64,000 bases of DNA, taken from the NCBI GenBank assembly GCA_949358305.1, contig OX442314.1, forward strand, positions 31,357,118 through 31,421,117, read 5' to 3'. Of the stretch, positions 51,341-61,022 are shown piece by piece. This DNA is from Strigamia acuminata (taxonomy: Eukaryota > Arthropoda > Chilopoda > Geophilomorpha > Linotaeniidae). The number at the start of each line of letters is the position of its first letter. Positions within the stretch are counted from its first letter, which is position 1. The translations under genes were made by a program, and so were the position numbers. The notes under the pieces were generated by a model. The model was not told the DNA's origin. It made no database searches and worked only from the letters and a program-made list of their open reading frames with translations.

Positions 51341-52217
51341 GAAAATGGTTTTAGTACCGCAGGAAATGATGTCATCTTTACAATATTCGAAAAAGAACTA
51401 TGATGATATTGATCCGCAATATCAAAAATTGCAAAAGATTGAATCGTCAATAGAGGAAATTTTCAATGATGCAAACTTGAATGATGAAATGAAAGCTAAA
51501 CTTATATCGACACTTCAATCTCAATTTGGAAACTTCAAACAGAAGCTAATGAAACAATTAAATGCACCAAAAACTGTTACTATATCACCTCCAGCTCAAT
51601 CCACATCTCCACCTCAATCACCACCACCAATTGTTTCGCACTTATCCACATCTCAATCGCCATTTGTTCTTCAACCATTGGATAAAATAATGTTGAATAA
51701 AATGTCAAAAGATCAAAAGAAACAAGCTATTGCGTTAATGGAAGTTATGAATTTGAATCCAAGGTTGAAATGGAGCAATCTATCGGAAATGATTATAGAT
51801 GGAGTAAAAATTCCAAATACAACCAAAGCTGATCTTATAAACTATGCCATAAGAAACCGCCCGAAGCAAAATGTAATTCCGATTGGTCAGTCAGAGTATA
51901 TTAAAATTTTGATTGATTCAAATGTACCAAAAGAATACATTATCAACAAGAATTTAAGAAAGGAATTAATTAGACCGATGAGCACTTCAACTCCCACAAT
52001 TACTCGGGACATTCATAGAGATTCATTAAGTGGAAATGAGTCCATCCTCAATAATCAAACACTATCAGATCAAGAGCTGGCAGACCTAGAGTACAGTTGG
52101 GCCCATTACGGAACACCAAACAAAACTTCAAGATTTCATCGAGACCGAGACGAGAGTGCATTTAAATATAAAACACCAAGTTCCGGTTCACAAAAAAGGA
52201 AAAAAATAAAGAAATAA
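51333..52217 (+). CDS. Polinton protein of unknown function
   Basis: 294 residues, translationally coupled to the pX-like gene by an 8-bp overlap. Helical N-terminus (residues 1-78), Pro/Ser/Gln-rich linker (about 80-115), a compact helical segment (116-200, LDKIMLNKMSKDQKKQAIAL and on), and a Lys-rich end (SQKRKKIKK). No enzyme motif. Its position between core protein and integrase suggests a particle or genome-handling role. Confidence 0.7.
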   Translation: MARKMVLVPQEMMSSLQYSKKNYDDIDPQYQKLQKIESSIEEIFNDANLNDEMKAKLISTLQSQFGNFKQKLMKQLNAPKTVTISPPAQSTSPPQSPPPIVSHLSTSQSPFVLQPLDKIMLNKMSKDQKKQAIALMEVMNLNPRLKWSNLSEMIIDGVKIPNTTKADLINYAIRNRPKQNVIPIGQSEYIKILIDSNVPKEYIINKNLRKELIRPMSTSTPTITRDIHRDSLSGNESILNNQTLSDQELADLEYSWAHYGTPNKTSRFHRDRDESAFKYKTPSSGSQKRKKIKK

Positions 52218-52257
52218 ACAGCATATCTAGGAGCATAGAACAAAGGTAGAAAAACAT

Positions 52258-53112
52258 ATGGCAGAGCATCAATTGAAAGATATCTACTTTAATCTAAGAA
52301 ATCCTGCCGGATTTAGTAGTCGAGATAAATTGTTCCATGCTGCACGTAATCGGGGGGTACAAGTTACCAGAAAGGAGATTCAAGATTGGTTACAAGGACT
52401 AGACTCATATACCTTACATAAACCAGTTCGATACAAGTTTCAACGCTCTAAGACTATTGTACCATCTATTAATTACCAATGGCAATCGGATTTGGTTGAA
52501 GTTGGAAACATAGCAAAGGAAAATGATGGAAATAGATATTTAATGACTGTCATTGATGTATTTTCACGATATGCGTATATTGAAGCTTTACCAACAAAGT
52601 CTGCGCAACATATTATAAAAGCTTTTGAAACAATTCTAAAACGTGCCAAGACTAAACCCCTTTTTCTACAGACCGATAAGGGAAAAGAATACTTAAATAA
52701 AGCTTTTCAGGAATTCTTACTAAAAAATAACATCAAACATTTTACAAGTGAAAATGATGATATTAAATGTTCACTTTGTGAAAGATTAAATCGGACCATA
52801 AAGCAGAAAATGTGGACTTATTTCACATATACCGGCAGACATCGATATATTGACCAACTGCAAACATTTATTGATTCGTATAATCATAGCGTTCATCGAA
52901 CATTAGGAATGAAACCTGTTGATGTTACGAAAGAGAAAGAACCGGCAGTGTTTTACCACTTATATGGTGATACAATAAATAAAAGACATAAAAAATTTAA
53001 GTTTAATATTGGTGATGGTGTTAGAATATCAAAATCAAAAGTGGTTTTCCGAAAGGGATACAGGGGAAGCTATTCGCATCAAATTTATTATATTGCCAAT
53101 CGATTAATCTGA
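52258..53112 (+). CDS. Polinton integrase, catalytic part, ends at a stop
   Basis: 284 residues. Retrovirus-type DDE integrase: Asp78 in WQSDLVEVG, Asp140 in LQTDKGKEY, Glu175 in CERLNRTIKQ, with the usual 35-residue gap between the last two, and DSYNHSVHRTLGMKP after. It inserts the element with 6-bp duplications. The frame ends at TGA 53110-53112, but the same phase goes straight on into the chromodomain part, so this is probably one gene with a nonsense codon, or one read through. Confidence 0.92.
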   Translation: MAEHQLKDIYFNLRNPAGFSSRDKLFHAARNRGVQVTRKEIQDWLQGLDSYTLHKPVRYKFQRSKTIVPSINYQWQSDLVEVGNIAKENDGNRYLMTVIDVFSRYAYIEALPTKSAQHIIKAFETILKRAKTKPLFLQTDKGKEYLNKAFQEFLLKNNIKHFTSENDDIKCSLCERLNRTIKQKMWTYFTYTGRHRYIDQLQTFIDSYNHSVHRTLGMKPVDVTKEKEPAVFYHLYGDTINKRHKKFKFNIGDGVRISKSKVVFRKGYRGSYSHQIYYIANRLI

Positions 53113-53130
53113 CCACCAGAAGTTGTCTAT

Positions 53131-53352
53131 ATGCTTAAAGCTTACAATGATGAACCTTTACTCGGTACATTTTATGAATTTGAGTTGCAGAAAATTAATA
53201 AACCCAAGGATGCGGAGTATGCTGTAGAAACAGTATTAAAGTCTAAAGGCAAAGGTGCGAATAAATTATATTTTGTAAAGTGGATGGGTTATGGAGATGA
53301 ATTTAATTCCTGGATTCCCGCTGATGACTTACGAGACAACCCACCATTATAA
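53131..53352 (+). CDS. Chromodomain part of the Polinton integrase
   Basis: 73 residues from the first ATG, in phase with the integrase before the TGA. EFELQKINK joins to a chromodomain: YAVETVLKSKG, KLYFVKWMGYGDEFNSWIPA, DDL. The aromatic cage positions Tyr and Trp are kept. In Polintons this domain is the C-terminus of integrase and steers target choice. Alone, the ATG at 53131 would give a detached chromodomain. Confidence 0.9.
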   Translation: MLKAYNDEPLLGTFYEFELQKINKPKDAEYAVETVLKSKGKGANKLYFVKWMGYGDEFNSWIPADDLRDNPPL

Positions 53353-53406
53353 TTTGTATACACATAAATAATAAACATATATTTCGATCATTGCATATGC
53401 ACTTGT

Positions 53407-53793
53407 TTATTTAACAATAGTTACATTCGAATGGAGAAAAGAGATTGCTCGAGTTAATCTAATCCATTGATACCAATTTAAATTAATTCCTTTGATGGAT
53501 GGACCAGCTCTGCTAAACTGTCTGATATCAAATATTACATCATCTCCACGTTTGCAAATATTTAGTTGTTTTCCATTTCCTAGATCAAAAGTGGAATTGC
53601 ATCCATTGGATACAGGCAACATTTTCACTACATCCACAGTTGGTTGGATTAAGGTTGGAGGAGAGTACATCAGAATCATGATTTGTAGAATAACGATACA
53701 ACATCCAACAACAGAGAAACTTCCAGTCGTAATCCATAATTTATGATTTTCAAATAAGAGCATCAGGTTTTTCTGTAATCCTGCTCTGTCCAT
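53407..53793 (-). CDS. Membrane-anchored PC4-like protein
   Basis: 128 residues. One strong membrane segment (about residues 18-42, LWITTGSFSVVGCCIVILQI and on), then a domain with DVIFDIRQFSRAGPSIKGIN and LNWYQWIRL that fits the PC4 pattern (IR-x-F, P-x-x-KGI-x-L, QW), as in the ORF at 28910. The combination of a membrane anchor and a PC4-like fold is odd. A MITE starts 31 bp upstream of its ATG, in its promoter region. Family call by pattern only. Confidence 0.5.
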   Translation of the reverse strand: MDRAGLQKNLMLLFENHKLWITTGSFSVVGCCIVILQIMILMYSPPTLIQPTVDVVKMLPVSNGCNSTFDLGNGKQLNICKRGDDVIFDIRQFSRAGPSIKGINLNWYQWIRLTRAISFLHSNVTIVK

Positions 53794-53824
53794 GGTTTGT
53801 GAAAGAATGACACGATAATATATA

Positions 53825-55045
53825 CAGGGTGGAACAAAAGTCTGTTCCCCTCAAATATTTCCTCACCAATTACATCTAGGCCAACTTTGATGAAGCGATC
53901 GTATAGGAAGTTAGGGGAGAGCAATCCAATGATGTCATCAAATTTGACCTTGAAAGCCATTTTCAAGGTCATTCACTTGCTAACTTCTAACCCAATCAAG
54001 TTAGAGCAAAAAAGTCAATTACAAAGTTGTAGAGCACCATCAAATTACTACTATCCAACTTATCTTAGTCATCTAAAGTTAAATGTTTTCTTTTTAAAAA
54101 GGAGACAAATCAGAAAAAAAATCAGCAAAGTGAAATTTTTTAACCCGCGGAGGCATAAGGATAAAATGTGCCGTTTTGGTTAAAGCCATTACGGATTTAT
54201 GGACAATTTTTAAGTTGATTGGTTAAAGCGCCATTTAGTTTGTTTTTAATTCGGAACTAATTTTATTGAGAACGTAATGCCTAAACAATAAAAATAAATA
54301 GATTTGAGCCATCTGGAGGTGGTTTTAATCACTACTGGTAAATGCGAAAAGCTGTTCACTGAAGCGCTGTTTACAAATACAGCAAAGCCAGCTTAAAAGT
54401 TATGCTGGAGTTTTAAGGGGCAGAAAATTTCCAAGTTGAATATTTAATTAAATAAATGATGAATCATTACAAATTTCACCTGAGATTTACTTTGTTATCA
54501 GATAAACAAAGTCACAAATTTTTAGCAAGAAAAATTCAGAGAAAAAAAAATTTCCTATTCAAGAAAAAGCTTGTCCATAAATCCGTATCGCCAAGGATTA
54601 ATCTTGTGATAAAGTAATTATTGAGGCATTAAAAAAAGGCTGTGGTTTTTCTTGTTTACTTACATAATGATGCACATTTGAATACGTTTATTTAAGTAAT
54701 TCAGTATTTTTGTGATAGAAATTTAAGTTTTGTCACAATGGCTGGCTTTATTTCAGCTGATTTGTCTCCTTTTTAAAATGAAAACATTTAACTTAAGATT
54801 ATTAAGATAAGTTGGATAGTACTAATTTGATGGTGCTCTACAACTTTGTAATTGACTTTTTTGCTCTAACCTGATTGGTTTAGAAGTTAGCAAGTGAATA
54901 ACCTTGAAAATGGCCGTCAAGGTCAAATTTGATGACATCATTGGATTGCTCACACCCAACTTCCTATACGATCGCTTCATCAAAGTTGGCCTAGATGCAA
55001 TTGCTCAGGAAATATTTGAGGGGAACAGACTTTTGTTCCACCCTG
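53825..55045. mobile_element. 1221-bp palindromic MITE, copy 2
   Basis: Same ends, length and orientation as 29997-31217, with no difference noticed. Flanked by TA at an AATATATA site, just upstream of the PC4-like minus-strand gene and before the 3' end of the polymerase gene. Confidence 0.93.
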
Positions 55046-55199
55046 TATAATAATGGTTTTATTTTATAAAAATAATAATAATAATAATAATAATAATTTC
55101 ATTTACAAAATAAATTACATGATAAGATAATGATATAATAATAATAAAAATATGTAACAGTTTTGTTTACAAAATAAATAAATAAATAAATAACACTTT
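55046..55199. repeat. AT-rich simple repeat
   Basis: (ATA/AAT)n at 55071-55097 and 55135-55150, and an AATA run near 55180, in the 3' flank of the polymerase gene. Confidence 0.7.
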
Positions 55200-58004
55200 T
55201 TACAAAATAATATTGTAATGCCCATGAGCTAGAGTCGTTACACCATCACTCAAAATGTACCTTTTATCATCTCCAGCAGACAAAGCAATTTTCTTTTGCA
55301 AAATTGTATATAATTCGTGATCGAAAGAGCGAATTTGATTTGATGAACGTGCGTTTTCTATTTTGTTGAATAGACACTCTTTGTAGTCTTTGTGGCGAAG
55401 TTGATTTCGCACACTTCGAGGTACACCTTTTGCTGTCTTTTTTTCTTGATCTTTTGTTTTAAACGAATACATTTTACATCGAAGTCCGAGAAATTCCTGT
55501 ATGCATTTCCCGGACATTTCGTCTTTAAACTTTCCAATTACCTTTTTATTCTTTGTGCTGTATAGGGAGTGTGTGGAAGGATAATCTGAAGTGTCGAATT
55601 TTTCTAAATCTTTTTTCATGTCTGCATAAATATCATCTGTTTCGATATTATACGTTAAACTATCCGTATCAGTAAAAAGCAACTTGGCTTTGTTCCCATA
55701 TGTTTTTTTGATATGATTATAATGAAAATCATACATAAGGACTTTGCTAAGTTCTAGAATGCAAAAGCCCACGTATATGGGTCTATTTAATAGGATATTT
55801 CTTTTCTTTAAATGTACACCTACAAGATCTTCATTGAAAATCTTGAACTCGTGAAAAGTTGGTGAATTTAATAATTTAGTCACTCGCTCTGGATTTTGCA
55901 CCAACCTCACATCAACACGTTTCCTGACGGATTCGAGCGACTTCCCAAAAACACTATTATTCATCAATTTGAAGAAGTCCTTTTGAAAACTATTGGTTGC
56001 TTGTTTTCGCAACTCAGTATTTAAGCCAATGTACTTTGCAAGCCAATCAGATTGTTCAAATTCCAGAATTTTATGAATTTTCGTGACTTTCATTCCCAAT
56101 TTCAAATACAATTGGAGGTTTTGATAGTGGATAATGTATTTTGTTTTGTTAGCAAGGTTAGGAACTAATTTGGGAGATGGGTGATGTTTTTGTTCTAGTA
56201 GGTTAAGGTGTTCGAGACTGTAGGGTGATAACATGTTTTCAGTTACTGTTAGTCGTTCGGGAGCAAGAGGATAATCGTTATGGGAATCATGGAGTTCTTT
56301 GGGATATTCTAAATCTACTTCCAAAATATATCCCTTTGTGCCGGTATCACTAATGCTTAACACATCAAAATCATCGGTGGGCGGTATCCATTTGAAATTA
56401 TGAGTTAGTAAATATTGGTTCATTGCCCAGCCGTACAAGTTATTCGCATCGAGATAGATGATGTGATTGGATGGAAGGTCCTCTTTATAACCATCTATAT
56501 CTTTGTGATTGGCTTTAGCAAATCGATGGCTAATCATTGATATACCACCGCGAATACCATTTTCAATAAAGACATGCATAAGCGGATCCGTTAACAGTTC
56601 TAATTTGACATCCGTTAGTTTCAGACATGCCCCCCACGAGAGACCGGGTGTTGTGAAATAATTGCAACAATCCAATTTATAAGTCTCTAAACAAATCGAA
56701 CGAAAATTTTCAAAGACGTCAGCTAGCAGCAAAACGTCAGTCAAAACATAAAGGTCTTGATAAACACCGAGATTTAGGATATTGAATTTATCCCACACAT
56801 TCATTGCATGATTATAGTCAGATTCGGATACACTTTGCCCACTTAGAGTACTGAAAAATGCGGATATGGGAGGAAGTTGGATTTCGTTGAATTTGATCCA
56901 AGAGTCCATGTACTCATATGGAAAAATACCTTTCCGTAATAACAATCCGATTTCATCAGGTTTGAAATGTTGATTCATTATTCGGAATTGGTTTGGATCG
57001 CTTTTGAATAAATTAGCAACCAATGATTCTAAAGATGCATTCATAAATTGCAGACTATCGAGAAATCGAAGATTTCCGAGTGAAAAAGTAATATATCGTT
57101 GCATGTTGGTTGGAATACAGCTTATTTCACGATCTTTATACTTTCCAATTCCTTGCATTAACAAATGTGAATCATAATTTTTTAAGTTATGAAACACAAC
57201 GGGAATTTGTTTAGATGTTCTGCGATACATCAGATTACAAAAATTATGAGCAGGGCCACGGAACTTGCCAGTAGCATGATCATGGTCCCTTACTTTCTTT
57301 TCATTTTTTAAAAATGCCTTATTACAAATGTGACAAGATGTAGCACTTTCCATAAACAATTTTTCTTGATCCGATAATTCCATTGGAAGATTTAAAGCCA
57401 TAAGCTTTCCCAACTCTACTTCCAATTTAGTAATGTGATCAAGAAAATGATCAACTGCATTTTCACCTCGATATACCGATGGAGGTTCATGCAATTTACC
57501 TTCTGTATTGATTACGGCATAAGCATAACCCGATGGTACGTGCTTAGACACTTTTTGCACTTTGCTTGTCTCATCTTTTTCAACATTTTTAACGAGCAGT
57601 GACTCGAAATCCGCATATATTACAAATGGGACTTTAAATTGTTTATGGAAATCAGTAAAGTGCATCCATTTTGTTTCATCAGTGGGGTATTTGACTTTTT
57701 GAAGTCCATGGGTAGAGCAGTACTCCAAGTGATCTTTTAGTATCCGTTCTGACGAACATCTATGCAGACAATATTTACAATAGTGAGCTTGGGGATCATG
57801 ATGTGTTAATGAATGTAACAGTTTATTTAAATTTTTAATCCAGCAATAATGTTGGGTTTGATCATTAGCAAAAAGTAACAAATTTATTTCGGTTTTATGT
57901 TCCATTTTGCTAATGTATAGGGGAAACACTTCTTTTTCAAAACCAAACACATGAACACTAATTGCATTCATGGATTCAAACTTGGGGATTTGTTGAATTG
58001 TCAT
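55200..58004 (-). CDS. Polinton DNA polymerase B, exonuclease and polymerase
   Basis: 934 residues of protein-primed family B polymerase. CxxC/H cluster (76-96); exonuclease I YADFES (Asp132, Glu134); a CHICNKAF...HDHATGKFRG Cys/His block; HNLKNYDSHLL; LDSLQFM; polymerase motif A DANNLYGWAM (about 518), motif B MNNSVFGKSLES (about 683), motif C FTDTDSLTYN (about 778). All metal-binding acids are present. The reading continues in the same phase upstream of this start, across a TAA at 58038-58040, into the zinc-finger ORF. Thus the ATG at 58004 is internal and the gene carries one nonsense codon. Confidence 0.95.
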   Translation of the reverse strand: MTIQQIPKFESMNAISVHVFGFEKEVFPLYISKMEHKTEINLLLFANDQTQHYCWIKNLNKLLHSLTHHDPQAHYCKYCLHRCSSERILKDHLEYCSTHGLQKVKYPTDETKWMHFTDFHKQFKVPFVIYADFESLLVKNVEKDETSKVQKVSKHVPSGYAYAVINTEGKLHEPPSVYRGENAVDHFLDHITKLEVELGKLMALNLPMELSDQEKLFMESATSCHICNKAFLKNEKKVRDHDHATGKFRGPAHNFCNLMYRRTSKQIPVVFHNLKNYDSHLLMQGIGKYKDREISCIPTNMQRYITFSLGNLRFLDSLQFMNASLESLVANLFKSDPNQFRIMNQHFKPDEIGLLLRKGIFPYEYMDSWIKFNEIQLPPISAFFSTLSGQSVSESDYNHAMNVWDKFNILNLGVYQDLYVLTDVLLLADVFENFRSICLETYKLDCCNYFTTPGLSWGACLKLTDVKLELLTDPLMHVFIENGIRGGISMISHRFAKANHKDIDGYKEDLPSNHIIYLDANNLYGWAMNQYLLTHNFKWIPPTDDFDVLSISDTGTKGYILEVDLEYPKELHDSHNDYPLAPERLTVTENMLSPYSLEHLNLLEQKHHPSPKLVPNLANKTKYIIHYQNLQLYLKLGMKVTKIHKILEFEQSDWLAKYIGLNTELRKQATNSFQKDFFKLMNNSVFGKSLESVRKRVDVRLVQNPERVTKLLNSPTFHEFKIFNEDLVGVHLKKRNILLNRPIYVGFCILELSKVLMYDFHYNHIKKTYGNKAKLLFTDTDSLTYNIETDDIYADMKKDLEKFDTSDYPSTHSLYSTKNKKVIGKFKDEMSGKCIQEFLGLRCKMYSFKTKDQEKKTAKGVPRSVRNQLRHKDYKECLFNKIENARSSNQIRSFDHELYTILQKKIALSAGDDKRYILSDGVTTLAHGHYNIIL

Positions 58005-58037
58005 CGGGAATGAAAGTCCAGTTAAATCTAAAGTGTT

Positions 58038-59657
58038 TTAGTACTTGGTATAATGTGAAACACGTTCAGGATGGGAAGGTGCAGGATGCAGAGCAGCTAA
58101 AACACTCCAGAGAAAACACAAAGAATCATCATTTTGCACATTTATTATTGCTTTCTTGTCTGCTAAAAATTTGGGGAGTGTGATGTAAGATCTTCCAGCC
58201 AATGGGCGATATCTACCAATATTTACATGCATCTCTACCACCGCTTCAAATACCCAACCACTACCATCTCGTTGAAATTCGGCACAAGAACGTTTAATTT
58301 TCTCGTACGCCTCCAATAATTGGTTCTCGAGATCCGATTCAACGAGCACAATATAGCAAATGCTTCGAAAACACGCGATGGTTTCTGTATCACCACTCTG
58401 TGATGATCGAGTAAAATGTATTTTAACGGCGATGTAATATTTTACCGCTTTCTTTTTAATCAATTGAAAATTTAAAATACGTTTCACCTGACTGTGGTGT
58501 TGGATGAAAAAGTGATTTAAATCACCACAATCATTACCGGGAATTTTATATGTGTTGACGTTTCCCTCTAATGCGTCAACACAAGGATCATCACAGGGTA
58601 GTGGTTGTGGATGTGGAACGGCGGGTAAAGGATGAACATGAACTTGCATGTGTTTAAGTAAATTATTATTTGAAGAAAAAGACTTTTTGCAAACATTGCA
58701 GGGAAATAACTCTTTGCTGCAATTGTGAATTTTTTTAACATTTCGCAGCATGGCATCTTTGCGCGAAAAAATATTGGTACAAATTGGGCATGAGAATGTG
58801 CTTTTAGCAAGAGTATGCGAATGAATAAGATGCCTTTTTAACGTTGAAACACATGAAAAAATTTTATTGCAGTACTCACATGAATGTACTTTCTCTCCAC
58901 CTCCAATTTGTTGCACTAAAGCCATAGGAGATGGGGGATTGACGATGCGGCTTGTTCCTGCTTGGTGCAAATTTGGTTGGTAGTGGTACACAGGAGCTGA
59001 ACACTCGCATGATATCGATGGATTGCACGATTGAGATGATGCAGGTTCAGATTGATTGTCGCAGGTTGGAGTTGGCACATGTTGAAACGCATTGGTGCAA
59101 GATGGAGATGGCACGTGTTGATACTGGTTGATGATGGTAGGTGGTGAGAGTGGATAAATTGGAGAATGATTATAAATCCATGGAGAATCATTGTATCCAT
59201 TTTCATCATCTGGTAGAGGATTGGGCGTGTTAACTTGAGGAAATAGAGATTCTTCAATTTCCGTAAGCATCTCTTCAAATTCGCAATTATTATGTTGTCC
59301 CACTTGATTATGAATTTGATGGTTAATCAAGAGAGGAACGGGAGACTCACATGATGTCAATGGATTGCATGATTGAAATGATGCAGGTTGAGATTGGAGG
59401 ATACAGGTTGGAGATTGCACGTGTTGAGACTGGTTGATGATGGTTGGAGATGGGATGAGTTGAGACTGGTTGATAATGGTAGGCGATGAGATTGGAAGAA
59501 TGGGAGAATGATTATAAATCCAACATGGAGAATCATTAAATCCATTTTCTTCATCAACATCCGATAGAGGATTAGGCGTATTTACTTGTGGAAAGAGAGA
59601 TTCTTCAATTTCCATAAGCAACTCAGCAAATTCAGAGTGAATGTGGTTAAATTCCAT
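58038..59657 (-). CDS. N-terminal zinc-finger part of the polymerase gene
   Basis: 539 residues from the ATG at 59657. Residues 1-240 hold Pro/Ser/Gln/His-rich repeats: EIEESLFPQVNTPNPL occurs twice (59600 and 59250 regions), as do INQSQ-type units. Then three C2H2-like fingers (CEYCNKIFSC; CPICTNIFSR; CNVCKKSFSS, 58890-58640), and a region YRPLAGRSYITLPKFL, KKAIINVQNDDSLCFLWSVL that is the conserved N-terminal module of Polinton PolB. Ends at TAA 58038, in phase with the polymerase part. Confidence 0.82.
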   Translation of the reverse strand: MEFNHIHSEFAELLMEIEESLFPQVNTPNPLSDVDEENGFNDSPCWIYNHSPILPISSPTIINQSQLIPSPTIINQSQHVQSPTCILQSQPASFQSCNPLTSCESPVPLLINHQIHNQVGQHNNCEFEEMLTEIEESLFPQVNTPNPLPDDENGYNDSPWIYNHSPIYPLSPPTIINQYQHVPSPSCTNAFQHVPTPTCDNQSEPASSQSCNPSISCECSAPVYHYQPNLHQAGTSRIVNPPSPMALVQQIGGGEKVHSCEYCNKIFSCVSTLKRHLIHSHTLAKSTFSCPICTNIFSRKDAMLRNVKKIHNCSKELFPCNVCKKSFSSNNNLLKHMQVHVHPLPAVPHPQPLPCDDPCVDALEGNVNTYKIPGNDCGDLNHFFIQHHSQVKRILNFQLIKKKAVKYYIAVKIHFTRSSQSGDTETIACFRSICYIVLVESDLENQLLEAYEKIKRSCAEFQRDGSGWVFEAVVEMHVNIGRYRPLAGRSYITLPKFLADKKAIINVQNDDSLCFLWSVLAALHPAPSHPERVSHYTKY

Positions 59658-59716
59658 GATACAAACAGTACCTAGCACTTGCAAGAAGTGAAGAGAAGAG
59701 AGTAGGGAATTGCAAG

Positions 59717-59724
59717 TATATATA
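59717..59724 (-). promoter_or_regulatory. TATA box of the polymerase gene
   Basis: TATATATA about 60 bp before the ATG at 59657 on the minus strand, just inside the right terminal repeat. An in-frame ATG at 59729 would lie upstream of it, so 59657 is preferred. Confidence 0.5.
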
Positions 59725-59750
59725 CCCATTACCAGTTTCCCACTGGTTAA

Positions 59751-60139
59751 GATGACTACCCAATAATATCTCTCCTTTGGTTAAAAGTAGCCTAAGGGTC
59801 CTTTGAAAATTTGGGAAAAACAACAACAAGGTGCTTAAGGAAAGAAAAACAAGGGGCCTTTGAAAATTTGGGAAAAACAACAACAAGGTACTTAAGTAAA
59901 GAAAAACAATAACAAATAATAGCCTAGGGCACATTGATCGAATGATAAGATTGATTGATTGAGGCAATTAGTCATCCCCACTTAGCTCTCCCCTTATCTC
60001 CCCCTCTCCTTATCTCCCCTCCCCTTATCTCCCCCTTCACTTATCTTCCCCTCCCCTTATCTCCCCCTACTTACCCCTCACCACCCCCCACCCCCCTCAC
60101 CACCAACCACTGGCCCAGGACTGCCACTATCCCCCTACT
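59751..60139 (-). repeat. Polinton right terminal inverted repeat
   Basis: 389 bp, reverse complement of 28402-28790 with few changes. The C-rich end on the plus strand is the counterpart of the G-rich left end. Confidence 0.95.
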
Positions 60140-60416
60140 GACATATTCACTGATTAACTAATCAGACAAAGGCATGTTATGTGATATTCATTTTATTCAT
60201 TTTTTTTGCAGCAAACCTGAAATATTCCATACTTATGACACCCCCATTTTTGTGTAAAATCACTGCCAAATCTTTTTTTCTAGAAAAATTATTAATTTGT
60301 TAATTTTAAATGAATTCAAAGAACAAAATACATGGATTAAAAAATTGGTTTGATTCTAGATGAAGCGTAAAAAAAATATTACAAAAAAACTGATTATTCC
60401 ATACTTTTGGCGTGCA
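60140..60416 (-). mobile_element. Decayed Tc1-like element, right part
   Basis: Continues the sequence broken at 28401 after GACATA and is the inverted counterpart of 26605-26885, ending in CTGATTATTCCATACTTTTG plus GCGTGCA. Confidence 0.8.
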
Positions 60417-60780
60417 CCTTATAGCCAGGTCTATTTCAGTCATTGGAAAAAAGAGTAACATTTACCTGGGATTTTTTAAAATATTTTTATAATTTTATCT
60501 CAAATTTTATTAAAATAAAAAATTTCAGCCACTTCCCTTATTTTTTTACCGGAAAAAAGATCAAATCACAGGAAAATTGGTCAAAGAGACGGAGGAGAAG
60601 TGGAGGGAAAAAAACAACAACTCCTCTGCAGAGTGGCGGCCCCTAGTGTGAATTATTAGCAACAAATAATACAAAATTTAGAATTAAAAACGAATAAAAT
60701 GCAGATAAAATCACATCTCGGATGAAGAAAAACAGGAAAGATGATACAGGAAAGAAAGATGAGGTACAGGAATTTTATCA
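60417..60780. other. Unassigned AT-rich DNA
   Basis: No gene or repeat family is recognised. Confidence 0.4.
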
Positions 60781-60789
60781 TTGTCTGAT

Positions 60790-61022
60790 TCATAGCAAAA
60801 TTCTGTGCAATATCTGTATTGGTTGACGTATAGCACAGAATTCTCTAATATAAGATACTAGTACCTGTAGCTGACATCTCATTGGCAGGATTATAGCACA
60901 AAAATTCTATGCCGTATCTGTACCTGCCTTCTCATTGGTAGGATTATAGCACAAAAATTCTATGCCATATCTGTACCTGCCTTCTCATTGGCAGGATTAT
61001 AGCACAAAATTCTGTGCTAAAC
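60790..61022. repeat. 53-bp minisatellite, 2.6 clear copies
   Basis: Units beginning ATTGGCAGGATTATAGCACA start at 60881, 60934 and 60987 (period 53). The stretch 60790-60880 holds older, diverged units (TAGCACAGAATTCT). The end of the hAT frame runs into the last unit. Confidence 0.85.

Larger units (their letters stand above)
28402..60139. mobile_element. Polinton/Maverick with nested inserts
   Basis: Bounded by 389-bp terminal inverted repeats that start AGTAGGGGGATAGTGGCAG, and by the 6-bp duplication GACATA (28396-28401 and 60140-60145), the Polinton size. It carries protein-primed PolB, integrase, packaging ATPase, cysteine protease and capsid genes. Spanning 31.7 kb, it contains a 14-kb Gypsy element and two 1221-bp MITEs; without them it would be about 15.3 kb, a normal Polinton length. 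Integrase and polymerase each have one in-frame stop and one cargo gene is cut by Gypsy, so this copy looks non-autonomous now. Confidence 0.97.

Noticed and set aside
53110-53112. TGA read as a sense codon (altered genetic code)
   Set aside because: TGA is used as a normal stop elsewhere in the window, and the neighbouring intact genes need no reassignment. A nonsense mutation is simpler.
60954-61022. Terminal repeat of the hAT element
   Set aside because: TAGCACAAAATTCT occurs in several 53-bp tandem units and I could not match it at the other side of the transposase remains.
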